Of a stretch of 61,152 bases of DNA, positions 45,736-54,560 are shown piece by piece. The notes beneath the pieces were generated by a model. It was not told the DNA's origin. It saw only the letters and a list, made by a program, of their open reading frames with translations, and made no database searches. Location of the stretch: contig NZ_LZKU01000003.1 in NCBI RefSeq assembly GCF_001672975.1, positions 1 to 61,152 of the forward strand, in the 5' to 3' direction. Within the stretch, counting starts at the first letter, position 1; each line of letters begins with the position of its first letter. Made by a program: the position numbers and the translations under genes. The stretch is from Mycobacterium sp. 1465703.0 (GTDB lineage Bacteria > Actinomycetota > Actinomycetes > Mycobacteriales > Mycobacteriaceae).

Positions 45736-45860
45736 TGTGCCCGCACCTCCCGAATCTCGTCGGATACACCGATCGCTCCCCTGCGTTCGTTTTGCCCGCA
45801 AGAACGTCAAGGATGTCTGCGCTCACTGCAGCAATCCGACCGTGCGACCCGCGTTCGTCG

Positions 45861-46538
45861 CTATTGCGCTTGGACATCGCTCGAAGTGCTATTGATTGCG
45901 AGCGCCGCACGCCGCCTCAGGAATTGGCTGAAGTACTCGCTGCGGTCCGGTTGCAGAATCCCGGTGAGCAGCAGCGTCCAGCACATCTCCAGGTCGCGCA
46001 GGAACCGCTCCGGTTCGTCGAGATTGCTGGTTTTTCGCAGCCCCATATGCAGCGAGACCATCAAACGGCCGATGCCCTGCGGGTCGCACTGTTCATTGAT
46101 GTCGCCCTCCGACTTGGCCCGCTCCGCGACTCTGGCCAAGGCTTTGATCCATCGATCGAACAATCTCTCCTGTAGGCCGTCCGACAGACCGATCGACTCC
46201 AACAGATTCAGTCCTGACCTGACGACATCTGTCGTGATGTCTTTGATGGCGATCAGATACGAAAAGTCGATGAGGGTCTCGAGCCCGGAAAGGCCGCGGG
46301 TCAGCAAGTCTTGCACGGCTACCGCGCCGGCCTCGGTCTGGCCGTCGATGATCGCGACCGCCAACGCGTGCTTCGACTTGAAGTGGAAGTACATCGCGCC
46401 TTTGGTCAGTTCAGCCGCGGCCAGAATGTCGTCGAGACCGACTTCGTGGTAGGGCCGTCGGGCGAACTGGTGCGCTGCGGCCCGCAGGATCTGTTGCCGG
46501 GTGGTGTCCGCGCGTCCGTCTGTCGAGTGTGTGGTCAT
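45861..46538 (-). CDS. TetR-family regulator B, paralogue of the adjacent TetR
   Basis: 225 residues from ATG 46538 (MTTHSTDGRADTTRQQIL). HTH: ILRAAAHQFARRPYHEVGLD, DILAAAELTKGAMYFHFKSK. The ligand domain carries a conserved tryptophan pair region (FDRWIKALARVAERA, MCWTLLLTGIL). Shares the closing block YF.QFLRR with regulator A, 125 bases downstream. Divergent from the PPE/polysaccharide genes across an AT-rich gap, so it is well placed to repress them. Confidence 0.88.
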   Translation of the reverse strand: MTTHSTDGRADTTRQQILRAAAHQFARRPYHEVGLDDILAAAELTKGAMYFHFKSKHALAVAIIDGQTEAGAVAVQDLLTRGLSGLETLIDFSYLIAIKDITTDVVRSGLNLLESIGLSDGLQERLFDRWIKALARVAERAKSEGDINEQCDPQGIGRLMVSLHMGLRKTSNLDEPERFLRDLEMCWTLLLTGILQPDRSEYFSQFLRRRAALAINSTSSDVQAQ

Positions 46539-46884
46539 CGCAGTAAAGAACTCCGCGGCGGAGGCTTTGCTGCAGGTGTTTGTGCCCAGGCTGGCGCCGC
46601 GGGCGGTGTCGCCCGCTTCCACGTCAACGACGCCTTGCTCAAGCAGGGCACGCATACCTCGGTTCTTGGGATTCGGAGCGAGCAAACGCCCGCGTCGCTC
46701 AAGTGTCTAGCCCATGAACGAGGTTATCAGTCATACGGGTCGTCGCGGTTGACGGCCCCGTAAATACCTGAGGTCTACATCACACCATGTTGTCAAACTA
46801 TTAGTATGTTTTGTAGGCTATTATGCGATAGTCAGTTTGCAGAAGCCCTAATCACTGTCTCGGTCGTCTGAACCGCGTAAGGGG
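46539..46884. promoter_or_regulatory. Divergent promoter region, TetR B / PPE side
   Basis: 346 bases, unusually AT-rich between about 46760 and 46850. Direct repeats CTATTAGTATG (46798) and CTATTATGCGAT (46818) start 20 bp apart. The second overlaps an imperfect inverted repeat GGCTAT/ATAGTC (46816-46833). A plausible plus-strand promoter is TTGTCA (about 46790) with TAGGCT 18 bases on. These repeats are candidate TetR operators; function is inferred. Confidence 0.5.
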
Positions 46885-47037
46885 ATGCACATGTCGCTCG
46901 TCACGGCCAACCGCTGGTCGCCGGTCTCAGATGACCGGCAGGTCGCGGCGGACCAGCGGTTTCTCGATGTCTGGATGATCGGCTCCAGCTTTTGGCCGCC
47001 GTCGCGCCGCTTCCCCCTACTGACGGCCGGGGTCTGA
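46885..47037 (+). CDS. Small ORF coupled to the PPE gene
   Basis: 50 residues, ATG preceded directly by AAGGGG; a second in-frame ATG (46891) has better spacing. Begins MSLVTANRWSPVSDD and ends WPPSRRFPLLTAGV. It stops one base before the PPE start, implying translational coupling. PPE genes are often preceded by a PE gene, but this sequence lacks the PE helical pattern beyond the first few residues. Could be a short leader peptide or a remnant. No family recognised. Confidence 0.4.
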   Translation: MHMSLVTANRWSPVSDDRQVAADQRFLDVWMIGSSFWPPSRRFPLLTAGV

Positions 47038-47038
47038 A

Positions 47039-48244
47039 GTGATCGATTTCGGGGCGTTTCCCCCGGAGATCAACTCCACGAGGATGTACGCCGGTCCCGG
47101 TCCGCTATCACTCACGGCCGCCGGGGTGGCCTGGGACGCGTTGGCCGCCGAACTGCATGCCGCGGCTAGTTGCTACCGCTCAGTTATCGCCGGGTTAACC
47201 ACCGCACGCTGGATGGGTCCCTCTTCGCTGGCGATGGCATCCGCGTTCGCGCCATACATGGCGTGGATGGCCGGGGCCGCCGCGCGGGCAGCGGAGTCGG
47301 CCGGTCAAGCCAGGCTCGCCGTGGAGGTATACGAGGCCGCCTTCACCATGACCGTCCCGCCGCCGGCGGTCGCCGCCAACCGGGCCCAGCTCGCGGCGCT
47401 GGTCGCGACCAACTTCTTCGGCCAGAACTCGACAGCGATCGCAGCTACCGAGGCCGAGTACGGCGAAATGTGGGCCCAGGACGCCGCAGCGATGTACGAG
47501 TACGCCGCGGGCTCGGCCGCCGCGTGCTCGGTGACGCCGTTCAACCCGGCGCCGCAGGTGACCGATGAGAGCGGGATGGACCGGCAGGCCGGCGCGGTCG
47601 GGCGGGCCGCCGCGCAATCGCAGCAATCGGACCTGACGCACGTGGTGAACTCGGTGCCGAAGACATTGCAGGGGCTCTCATCTCCGATGAGGTACGGGAT
47701 TACCGATGTCGGCGACGCCGGTGGAAGCGCCGGGGCCGCGGCGACCGATTCGGCCAATTCGTCGATCATGACAGGCCTCGCGTCGGGTATCCCCGGCGCC
47801 ATTCCCAGCGCCTTTTCGGCGGCAGCGACCCCGCTGTACGGGATGTCCTCCATTCTCGGCATGGCACAGACCGCACAAGGCTTGGCGAGTGCGGCCGGCA
47901 ACGGCGCCATGGCGGCCGCCGGAACCGCGGCATCGACGGCCGCAAGTGCGGCGAGCACCGGCGCGGGCGCACTCGGGTCGCTCGGATCCGGTGTCTTCGG
48001 CAGCCTCGGCAGTGCGGCCTCGTTAGGGCCGCTGGCCGTGCCGGCGGGCTGGACCAGCGTCATTCCGGCCGCCAACGGTGCCGTGTCGGCGTTACCCGCC
48101 GTCAATCTTGCCGGTGCAAATATGCCGCCCAGCGTGATGGGCTCGCTACCCCGACTGGCGGCCGCCTCGGGCAAGACCCTCGGGCCCCGATACGGAGTGA
48201 TCCCGACCGTGATGACACGCCCGCCGGCTGCCGGATACGCGTAG
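47039..48244 (+). CDS. PPE-family protein
   Basis: 401 residues, GTG start. N-terminal PPE domain (about residues 1-175): FGAFPPEINSTRMYAGPG with the Pro-Pro-Glu, the WxG-type turn ARWMGPSS, and Ala-rich helices ending in AAAMYEYAAGS. The C-terminal half is Gly/Ala/Ser-rich with LGPLAVPAGWTSV, close to the SVP-type motif (LSVPxxW), and ends RYGVIPTVMTRPPAAG. Probably exported by a type VII system. The usual PE partner is not visible. Confidence 0.93.
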   Translation: MIDFGAFPPEINSTRMYAGPGPLSLTAAGVAWDALAAELHAAASCYRSVIAGLTTARWMGPSSLAMASAFAPYMAWMAGAAARAAESAGQARLAVEVYEAAFTMTVPPPAVAANRAQLAALVATNFFGQNSTAIAATEAEYGEMWAQDAAAMYEYAAGSAAACSVTPFNPAPQVTDESGMDRQAGAVGRAAAQSQQSDLTHVVNSVPKTLQGLSSPMRYGITDVGDAGGSAGAAATDSANSSIMTGLASGIPGAIPSAFSAAATPLYGMSSILGMAQTAQGLASAAGNGAMAAAGTAASTAASAASTGAGALGSLGSGVFGSLGSAASLGPLAVPAGWTSVIPAANGAVSALPAVNLAGANMPPSVMGSLPRLAAASGKTLGPRYGVIPTVMTRPPAAGYA

Positions 48245-48298
48245 GCCATCCCGTGAGCGGACAGGTTTTTATGCGGGCCCGGTTGCAAAGAAGGAGCG

Positions 48299-48496
48299 GT
48301 GAGTGAACTACACGCCTACCAGATCAGCGGTCAGCACATGATGGCCGACGGGCACGGGATTCACTGGCACCAAACAAAATTCAGAATCACCTGGCCGCTA
48401 CCGGTCATGGTCATCTCCGACCAGGACGCGAGCTGGCCGTCGCGCAAATCCAGACTGGCACCAGCCGAGAAGGTGGCATCATGCATCAGTCGTTGA
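48299..48496 (+). CDS. Small ORF between PPE and the polysaccharide cluster
   Basis: 65 residues from GTG 48299 with a strong RBS (AGGAG a few bases upstream). Contains HMMADGHGIHWHQTK and ITWPLPVMVISDQDASWP and is rich in His/Trp. Its end overlaps the start of the next gene by 16 bases. RBS and position favour a real small gene; no family is recognised. Confidence 0.4.
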   Translation: MSELHAYQISGQHMMADGHGIHWHQTKFRITWPLPVMVISDQDASWPSRKSRLAPAEKVASCISR

Positions 48497-50064
48497 TCAA
48501 CCCCAACACGGTGGATGTCATCCAGCCCGGCCGGCGACAGCTGAAGCCCTGGCCGACCGGCACGTCCTCGTATCGCAGCGAAACCAGCGGCGGGCAGCTA
48601 ACCACCCGTGCAGAGCACTCGGCCGCCGGCCACGCGATACCGCGCTGGCAGGACCGATATTCGCAGCGTCTGCGCATCAGCGACTCGGCGATTGTGTGCG
48701 CGTCCGTACTGCTTGCCCAGTCCGTGCGGTTCGGCGAAATTGCGAACACATCGGGTTACTCGGACCCGATGATGACGTTCTTTTCCTTGCTCTTCGCAGC
48801 ACTGTGGATGTCGGCCCTCGCCGTATTTCAAACGCGCTCAACGCGAATCATCGGGGCAGGTATCGACGAATACCGGCGGATCGGCACCGCGTCGTTCTGG
48901 ACGTTCGGAATCATCGCGATGGTCACCTTGCTCGCCAACATCAATCTGGCCCGCGGCTATCTGGCAATCGCGCTTCCCGTCGGCACCTTCGGGCTGCTGG
49001 CCAGCCGCAGCCTGTGGCGAAAGCAGCTCTGCCGCAAGCACGCACAGGGCGAATGCCAGACCAGGGTTCTGGCGATCGGAGACCGCCAGTCGGTTTCGCA
49101 CCTTGCGCATGAACTGGCCCGCGATCCGGTGGCCGGCGGCGTCGTGGTCGGTGTCTGCATTCCCGGTTACGGGCCGGCCCGCGGCGATACCATGACGATC
49201 GGAGGCCGTGAGGTCCCGATTCTCGGCGACCATAGCCAGGTCGCAACCGCGATCGGCGGCTGCGATGCGGATACGGTCGCGGTGGCGCAGACGGATCACT
49301 TTGGGATGCACGGGATCAGGGAGCTGTTGTGGCAGCTGGAGACGATGGACGTCGACCTGGTGGTGTCACCCGGGGTGATGGACATGACCGAGGCGCGATT
49401 GACACTGCGTCTCACCGCCGGGTTGCCGCTGCTGCATGTAGAAAAGCCGCAATACGAAGGAGCGCACCGCTTTCAGAAGCAGGCCTTCGACTTCTTGTTC
49501 TCGCTGGCGGCGCTGGTCGCTACCTCGCCGCTGCTGGTTGCGGCTGCCATCGCCATCAGGCTGACCAGCAGGGGGCCCGTCTTCTACCGGGCTGAACGTA
49601 TCGGTATCGACGGAAAGCCTTTCACGATGCTGAAGTTCCGCACCATGACCGATGGCGCGGACACACAGATCGAACATCTGCTGTCGCTTAACGAAGGCGC
49701 CGGTGGTGTGCTCTTCAAGATGCGCGAAGACCCCCGGGTCACGCGCATCGGCAGAATTCTTCGCCGATACAGCATCGACGAGCTGCCGCAATTCATCAAC
49801 GTGCTCAAGGGAGATATGAGTGTTGTCGGGCCGCGGCCTCCGCTGCGGCGGGAAGTCGACAGCTACAACGGTGACGTGCAGCGACGGTTGTTGGTCAAGC
49901 CCGGCGTCAGCGGGTTGTGGCAAGTGAGCGGCCGCTCGGACCTCTCCTGGGAAGAGTCGGTGCGGTTGGACCTCTCTTATGTCGACAACTGGTCGATGTC
50001 AGGTGATCTGGTGATTGTCGCCAAGACGGTGAAAGCGGTCTTGACACGTCACGGCGCCTACTAG
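48481..50064 (+). CDS. WbaP/ExoY-type polyprenyl-phosphate sugar-1-phosphate transferase
   Basis: 527 residues, initiating enzyme for a lipid-linked polysaccharide. Membrane segments in the N-terminal half (about residues 60-180), a CoA-binding-like central domain (GDRQSVSHLAHELARDP), another helix (FLFSLAALVATSPLLVAAA), then the catalytic sugar-transferase domain. Motifs: FYRAERIGIDGKPFTMLKFR, the DEL of YSIDELPQFINVLKGDM, SVVGPRPPL and KPGVSGLWQVSGRSDL. The RBS GAGAAGG before ATG 48481 supports the start. It heads the polysaccharide operon; the sugar (galactose or glucose type) cannot be told from sequence. Confidence 0.93.
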   Translation: MHQSLINPNTVDVIQPGRRQLKPWPTGTSSYRSETSGGQLTTRAEHSAAGHAIPRWQDRYSQRLRISDSAIVCASVLLAQSVRFGEIANTSGYSDPMMTFFSLLFAALWMSALAVFQTRSTRIIGAGIDEYRRIGTASFWTFGIIAMVTLLANINLARGYLAIALPVGTFGLLASRSLWRKQLCRKHAQGECQTRVLAIGDRQSVSHLAHELARDPVAGGVVVGVCIPGYGPARGDTMTIGGREVPILGDHSQVATAIGGCDADTVAVAQTDHFGMHGIRELLWQLETMDVDLVVSPGVMDMTEARLTLRLTAGLPLLHVEKPQYEGAHRFQKQAFDFLFSLAALVATSPLLVAAAIAIRLTSRGPVFYRAERIGIDGKPFTMLKFRTMTDGADTQIEHLLSLNEGAGGVLFKMREDPRVTRIGRILRRYSIDELPQFINVLKGDMSVVGPRPPLRREVDSYNGDVQRRLLVKPGVSGLWQVSGRSDLSWEESVRLDLSYVDNWSMSGDLVIVAKTVKAVLTRHGAY

Positions 50065-50075
50065 GCTCGCGACCC

Positions 50076-51539
50076 ATGACCCAGCCGACGGCACCTGATG
50101 CGGTGGTGTCCTCGGTGCCGCTCACGCGGATGGCTCATGCGTTCTCGATCCAGTTGATCTGCCGGGCCTTCGGGATGCTGGCCTCGGTCGTCTCGGTAGC
50201 GATGACCGCCCGTTATTTGGGTCCCGGGCGTTATGGTCAGCTCTCCATCGCCGTTCTCTTCATCGCGATGTGGACCAGCCTGGCCGATTTGGGCATAGCT
50301 ACCGTGATCGTGCGCCGGGTGACCTCCGGCCGCGGCGACCTCGAGCACCTGGTCCGCATCAACAGCGGCCTGGCCCTGGTCTACTGCGTTCCGCTGGCGG
50401 TGCTGGCCGCGGCGTCCGGGTTGCTCATCTACCACGACTCCGACGTGCGGGTGATGCTGGTCGTGCTCTCCGGCGCGCTATTGATGCAGACCATGGTGAC
50501 GCGCTTCGAGCCGGTATTTCTTGCCACCGTCCGGTTCTCCGCGGTAGCCATCTCCGACGTCGTCGGCCGGCTGGCCACCCTGGGCATGGTCGCCGCATTG
50601 GTCGCGGCGCGGACCGACGTCATCTGGTTCGCTGTCGCGCAACTCATCCCGCCTGCGGTGCAGCTGCTGATCCAGGGCGCCGCGGCGATGCGGCATATCT
50701 CGGTGCGACCGATCTTCGCCCCGCGTGAGGCCGCCGACCTGTTGCGGGAAAGCCTGCCGCTCATCGGATTCCTGGTCGTCGGGCTGCTGTACTGCCGTGC
50801 CGACGGGGTCATCCTGTCCTTGCTGAGCACCCATGCCGAGGTCGGCGTGTACGGGTTGGCCTTCACCATCGCCTTCAACACCATTGTGGTATCGCTGATC
50901 TTCCTCAAGTCGACACTGTCGACGGCCACCGAGCTGTTTTCCCGGGACGTCGCCGCGTTCGCCGGCTTTGTGCGCCGCAGTGTCGAGTTGATGTACTTCG
51001 TGGCGGTTCCCGTCGCGGTCGTCGGCGCCCTGCTGGCCGGACCGTTGATCGCTCTCTTCGGCGACAGGGCCTTCGTCGCCCGCGGCACGCCGACGCTTGC
51101 GTTGCTGTTCGCCGCGGCGGCACTGCGATTCGTCGGCGGCACCCTCGGCCAGGGCCTGGTAGCCAGCCATCATCAGCGGGTCTTGTTCTGGTTGACGATG
51201 GCCACCCTGGTGCTCAATGTTGCACTCAATCTCGCCCTCGTCGGACGGTACGGCGCCGCCGGACCCGGCATCGCACTGGTGTGCACGGAATTGTTCAACA
51301 TGGCGGTCAGCACCTGGTGGCTACGCCGTCACTGTGGTTACCGTACGCCGGTGATGTTCTTGTTGCGGTTGCTGATTCCGACCGGAGCCAGCGTGTTGGC
51401 GACGCTCGCGCTCTCGGGGCACCATGTGGTGTTGATTCTGGCCGCTGCCGCCGCGGTCTACCTGGCTACCAGCGCAGCGGTCGGCCCGTTGCGCTGGTCG
51501 AACGTGGCGTCCTTGCGACGCAGTCAGCTCGAGGCATGA
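50076..51539 (+). CDS. Wzx-like polysaccharide flippase
   Basis: 487 residues with about 12-14 hydrophobic segments, MOP/polysaccharide-transport family. Characteristic N-terminal region LGPGRYGQLSIAVLF and later LLYCRADGVILSLLSTHAEV, with GLAFTIAFNTIVV. Moves lipid-linked repeat units across the membrane. Its TGA overlaps the ATG of the next glycosyltransferase (ATGA). A basic C-terminus (RRSQLEA) follows the last helix. Confidence 0.9.
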   Translation: MTQPTAPDAVVSSVPLTRMAHAFSIQLICRAFGMLASVVSVAMTARYLGPGRYGQLSIAVLFIAMWTSLADLGIATVIVRRVTSGRGDLEHLVRINSGLALVYCVPLAVLAAASGLLIYHDSDVRVMLVVLSGALLMQTMVTRFEPVFLATVRFSAVAISDVVGRLATLGMVAALVAARTDVIWFAVAQLIPPAVQLLIQGAAAMRHISVRPIFAPREAADLLRESLPLIGFLVVGLLYCRADGVILSLLSTHAEVGVYGLAFTIAFNTIVVSLIFLKSTLSTATELFSRDVAAFAGFVRRSVELMYFVAVPVAVVGALLAGPLIALFGDRAFVARGTPTLALLFAAAALRFVGGTLGQGLVASHHQRVLFWLTMATLVLNVALNLALVGRYGAAGPGIALVCTELFNMAVSTWWLRRHCGYRTPVMFLLRLLIPTGASVLATLALSGHHVVLILAAAAAVYLATSAAVGPLRWSNVASLRRSQLEA

Positions 51540-53497
51540 AACGCGAAACGGATCGGGCATATCTCAAACACCCGGTCGCCGGCACGTCCGCCCCGGGGTC
51601 CAACCGCTCGCTAGCGGTGCTGGTCGTGAGCTACCAAAGCCATGAACCGCTCGAGATCTGCCTCCGCAGTATCGCCGAGCATTTGCCTGCGGTGCCGGTC
51701 TATGTCTACCACGACAGCGGCGATAGATGTCCCGCTCGTGCGAAACTGGCCGCGAAATACCCCGCGGTGCACTGGATTTCGGGGCCGGGGAAGCCCGGCC
51801 TCGCCGCGGCCTGCAACGCGCTGGTGGAACACACACCCGCCGACGCCGACCTGTTGTTGTTGGATTCCCACAGCCGCCTGCTGGGGCCGTTGACCCGCAC
51901 CCGACAGTTGCTGCGCGCACCCAAGGTGGCGGCCGTTTCGCCGCTGGCCGTTGACGACGCCGCTCCGGGACGCGAGCCGTGGGACGTCGCCGAGCGTCGC
52001 CGTACCCTGATCCGGGCGCTGACTGCGGCTGCCGGTCACTCCGGTTCGCTTCGCCGCACGCCGTTCTCCCAGTTCTATGCTCGTCAGCCTACCGAATCAC
52101 GAAGCCTCAACGGCGATTTGAGCGCAACCTGCCTGGCGATCAATCGCGCGGCCTGGAACACTGTCGGCGGCTTCGACGAGGAGTTCTTCGGCTACGGCGA
52201 AGCAGCCGACTGGCAGGCCCGAGCCCGGGCGGCGGGCTGGCGCGTCCTGCTGGCCGACGAACTCGACATCGGCCACGGCAACCCGGTAAGCGCTGAAGGC
52301 GCCGAACAACGCCGTAACCGGGACTTGATGCATGCCAACGCCGCGCTGCTACTCGAACATCAACGCAGCGTCCACCACGCGGACGTGTACCTGGCCGCTA
52401 CCACCCTGCTGGAGCGATTACAACGGTCGAACAAGGTCAACCACTCCGGTCGGCGCAGGAGCCTACCGGCGATCGTGATCACCACCAATCGACTGGTATA
52501 CGGCGGCGCGGAGCGGCAAAAGGCGTTGCTGGCAGCCGAATTGGACCGCCGCGGGTATCCGGTCACCGTCGTATGCGTGCAACGGTTCGGCCCGTTGATC
52601 TCCGAGATGCCGTCGACCGTGCGGGTGGTACGTCAGCCGTGGTGGGCACCGATCGCCGACATCCCTGAGGGTCCGGCGGTGCTGATCGCCGGGGACACCA
52701 ACACCGAAACGGGATTTGCCACCTTGTGGCGCGCGGCCGGTAAAGACCGGCGCTGGCTGGTCGCCCCACATGTTCCTCCTGAGCAGGACCGGCCCATCTA
52801 CTCGCGGCCGCTGGCCGCCGCGATGCGCCGCGCTGATGGTTTCATCGTTCTAGCACAACGGCATTGGGACATGCTAGCCGCCACTCATCGGCTGTCGAGC
52901 CGGCAATTCATCGCACCCAACGGCGTCGCCGCAAACGACGACGCCGGCCCGCGGACACGGCCTGCCGATGAGCCGCTGCACTTGGTGATGCTTTCGCGCA
53001 TCCTCGAGCATAAGAATCCGCATGTGCTGATCGAGGCTCTCCACGACCTCGCTGAGTTGCCTTGGCAACTGTCCATTTTCGGCGACGGTCCCGATCGGGA
53101 AAGGTTGCAGGCGCGCACTCCTGCCGCGCTGACCGATCGGGTCCGGTGGCGTGGATGGGTAGCCGGTCCCGCGACCGCACTTGCCGAGGCCGATCTGCTG
53201 TGTGTTCCGAGCCGCTCGGAGGCGTTCCCGCTGGTGATCCTCGAGGCGATGGCCCGGTCGGTGCCGGTTGCGGCGTCCGCGATTTGCGCCGTCCCGGAAA
53301 TGTTGGATTTCGGAAGGGCGGGATTTCTCGTCGAGCCCGTATCGGTAGCTGGATGGCGAGACCACCTGGGCCGCATCCTGGCCGACCCTGACGCCTTGCC
53401 CTCGGTTGGTCGACGCGGCTTCGAGCGCATGAACAAGCACTACACGGTGGAAGCGATGACGGACGCCTACCTCGACGCGATCAAGGCAGTGCTATGA
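51536..53497 (+). CDS. Fused GT2 + GT4 glycosyltransferase
   Basis: 653 residues. N-terminal GT-A (GT2) domain: LAVLVVSYQSHEPLEICLRS, GKPGLAAACNALVEH and the rhamnosyltransferase-like GGFDEEFFGYGEAADWQARA. The metal motif is unusual: LLLLDSHSR has Asp110-Ser-His instead of D-x-D. C-terminal GT-B (GT4) domain from about residue 320: NRLVYGGAERQKALLAAEL, VMLSRILEHKNPHVLIEAL, FGDGPDRERL and the E-x7-E motif SRSEAFPLVILEAMA. Two sequential sugar additions by one protein are likely. Coupled to its neighbours by 4-base overlaps at both ends. Confidence 0.9.
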   Translation: MKRETDRAYLKHPVAGTSAPGSNRSLAVLVVSYQSHEPLEICLRSIAEHLPAVPVYVYHDSGDRCPARAKLAAKYPAVHWISGPGKPGLAAACNALVEHTPADADLLLLDSHSRLLGPLTRTRQLLRAPKVAAVSPLAVDDAAPGREPWDVAERRRTLIRALTAAAGHSGSLRRTPFSQFYARQPTESRSLNGDLSATCLAINRAAWNTVGGFDEEFFGYGEAADWQARARAAGWRVLLADELDIGHGNPVSAEGAEQRRNRDLMHANAALLLEHQRSVHHADVYLAATTLLERLQRSNKVNHSGRRRSLPAIVITTNRLVYGGAERQKALLAAELDRRGYPVTVVCVQRFGPLISEMPSTVRVVRQPWWAPIADIPEGPAVLIAGDTNTETGFATLWRAAGKDRRWLVAPHVPPEQDRPIYSRPLAAAMRRADGFIVLAQRHWDMLAATHRLSSRQFIAPNGVAANDDAGPRTRPADEPLHLVMLSRILEHKNPHVLIEALHDLAELPWQLSIFGDGPDRERLQARTPAALTDRVRWRGWVAGPATALAEADLLCVPSRSEAFPLVILEAMARSVPVAASAICAVPEMLDFGRAGFLVEPVSVAGWRDHLGRILADPDALPSVGRRGFERMNKHYTVEAMTDAYLDAIKAVL

Positions 53498-54552
53498 ATT
53501 CTCCGCGGGTGCTGTGGCTTTCACCGTGGATGCGGTCGGCGGCGCGCGTACAGGCCGAAGCGTTGCGGCGGCGGGGGGCCGAGGTGCTGCTGGTGACTTC
53601 GGATCGACACCCGGAGTCGGACGCCGCCCGTGATTACGAGCTGGTGCTCGATCCGCGGTTTCGCACGGCCGCGACCTGGCTCCCTACCTTCAAGGCCTGG
53701 CATCGCGTCCGCCAGTACCGGCCCGACGTCGTGATCGCTGAGCTGGTCCGCGATCCACGCTGGATCGCGCTGGCCGGGTGGGCGCCGCGCATTCAGGTGG
53801 TGCACGACGATCGGCCGCACGACCCCGACGAACAGATACCCGCTTACGAGCGTGCGGTATTCGACCGCTGGGGTGCCCGCGCGGCGGCCACCGTCACCTA
53901 CAGCGACTATGTCGCGGCTGCCGTCGCGACGCGCCGCGATGTCGCGGGCACGCCCGTACATGTGGTGCCGCTCGTCGGCGACATCGACCCGCCTCGGGTT
54001 CCACCGCTCGTGGGGCCCGAAGGACGCCGTGACTTCGTCATGTTCGGTCGGCTCAATCCGTACAAGAACACCCACATCGTCTTTGAGGCCTGGCGGCGAC
54101 ATACCGGCGGCGGAGGTTGGCGCGGTGACAACCTGGTGCTCATCGGCGACGGGTCACTGGACGCCGGTGCGCTGCCCAAACACACCCGGTGGCGCAACGG
54201 AAGTTACCGCTACGCCGATGTCATCGCGACGCTGGCCGCCGCGAAAGGTTCGGTCGCCCATTACCGGCGCGCGTCACAGAGCGGCGTGCAGGTGCTCTCC
54301 ATGCAGCTGGGCGTAATGCCGATCGTATCGACCGTTGGTGGTCTGCCCGAATACCAGCCGGCGGGCTGCGCACCCGTTGGTGTCGACGACATCGCCGGCC
54401 TCACTGCCGCTTTCGACCTCTTGTCCGACCCGGTCGTCGCGGCACGGCAGGGCGCCGCGGCGGCGCGGCACTACGCGCGGCGTTGCGCCGCCGAGCATGT
54501 CGCGGATCGCTTTCTGGAGATCATCGCGAAGGTAATGGCCCGTCGGCGCTGA
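53494..54552 (+). CDS. GT4-like glycosyltransferase with a degenerate E-x7-E motif
   Basis: 352 residues, GT-B fold: N-terminal VLWLSPWMRSAARVQAEALR, middle FVMFGRLNPYKNTHIVFEAW, LVLIGDGSLDAG and the C-terminal VSTVGGLPEY. In the nucleotide-sugar site the usual E-x7-E reads RRASQSGVQVLSMQLG, without clear glutamates, so activity or donor binding may differ. Start overlaps the previous gene's stop (ATGA). Converges on the Alg13-like gene. Donor and acceptor unknown. Confidence 0.85.
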   Translation: MNSPRVLWLSPWMRSAARVQAEALRRRGAEVLLVTSDRHPESDAARDYELVLDPRFRTAATWLPTFKAWHRVRQYRPDVVIAELVRDPRWIALAGWAPRIQVVHDDRPHDPDEQIPAYERAVFDRWGARAAATVTYSDYVAAAVATRRDVAGTPVHVVPLVGDIDPPRVPPLVGPEGRRDFVMFGRLNPYKNTHIVFEAWRRHTGGGGWRGDNLVLIGDGSLDAGALPKHTRWRNGSYRYADVIATLAAAKGSVAHYRRASQSGVQVLSMQLGVMPIVSTVGGLPEYQPAGCAPVGVDDIAGLTAAFDLLSDPVVAARQGAAAARHYARRCAAEHVADRFLEIIAKVMARRR

Positions 54553-54560
54553 CGGGATGC

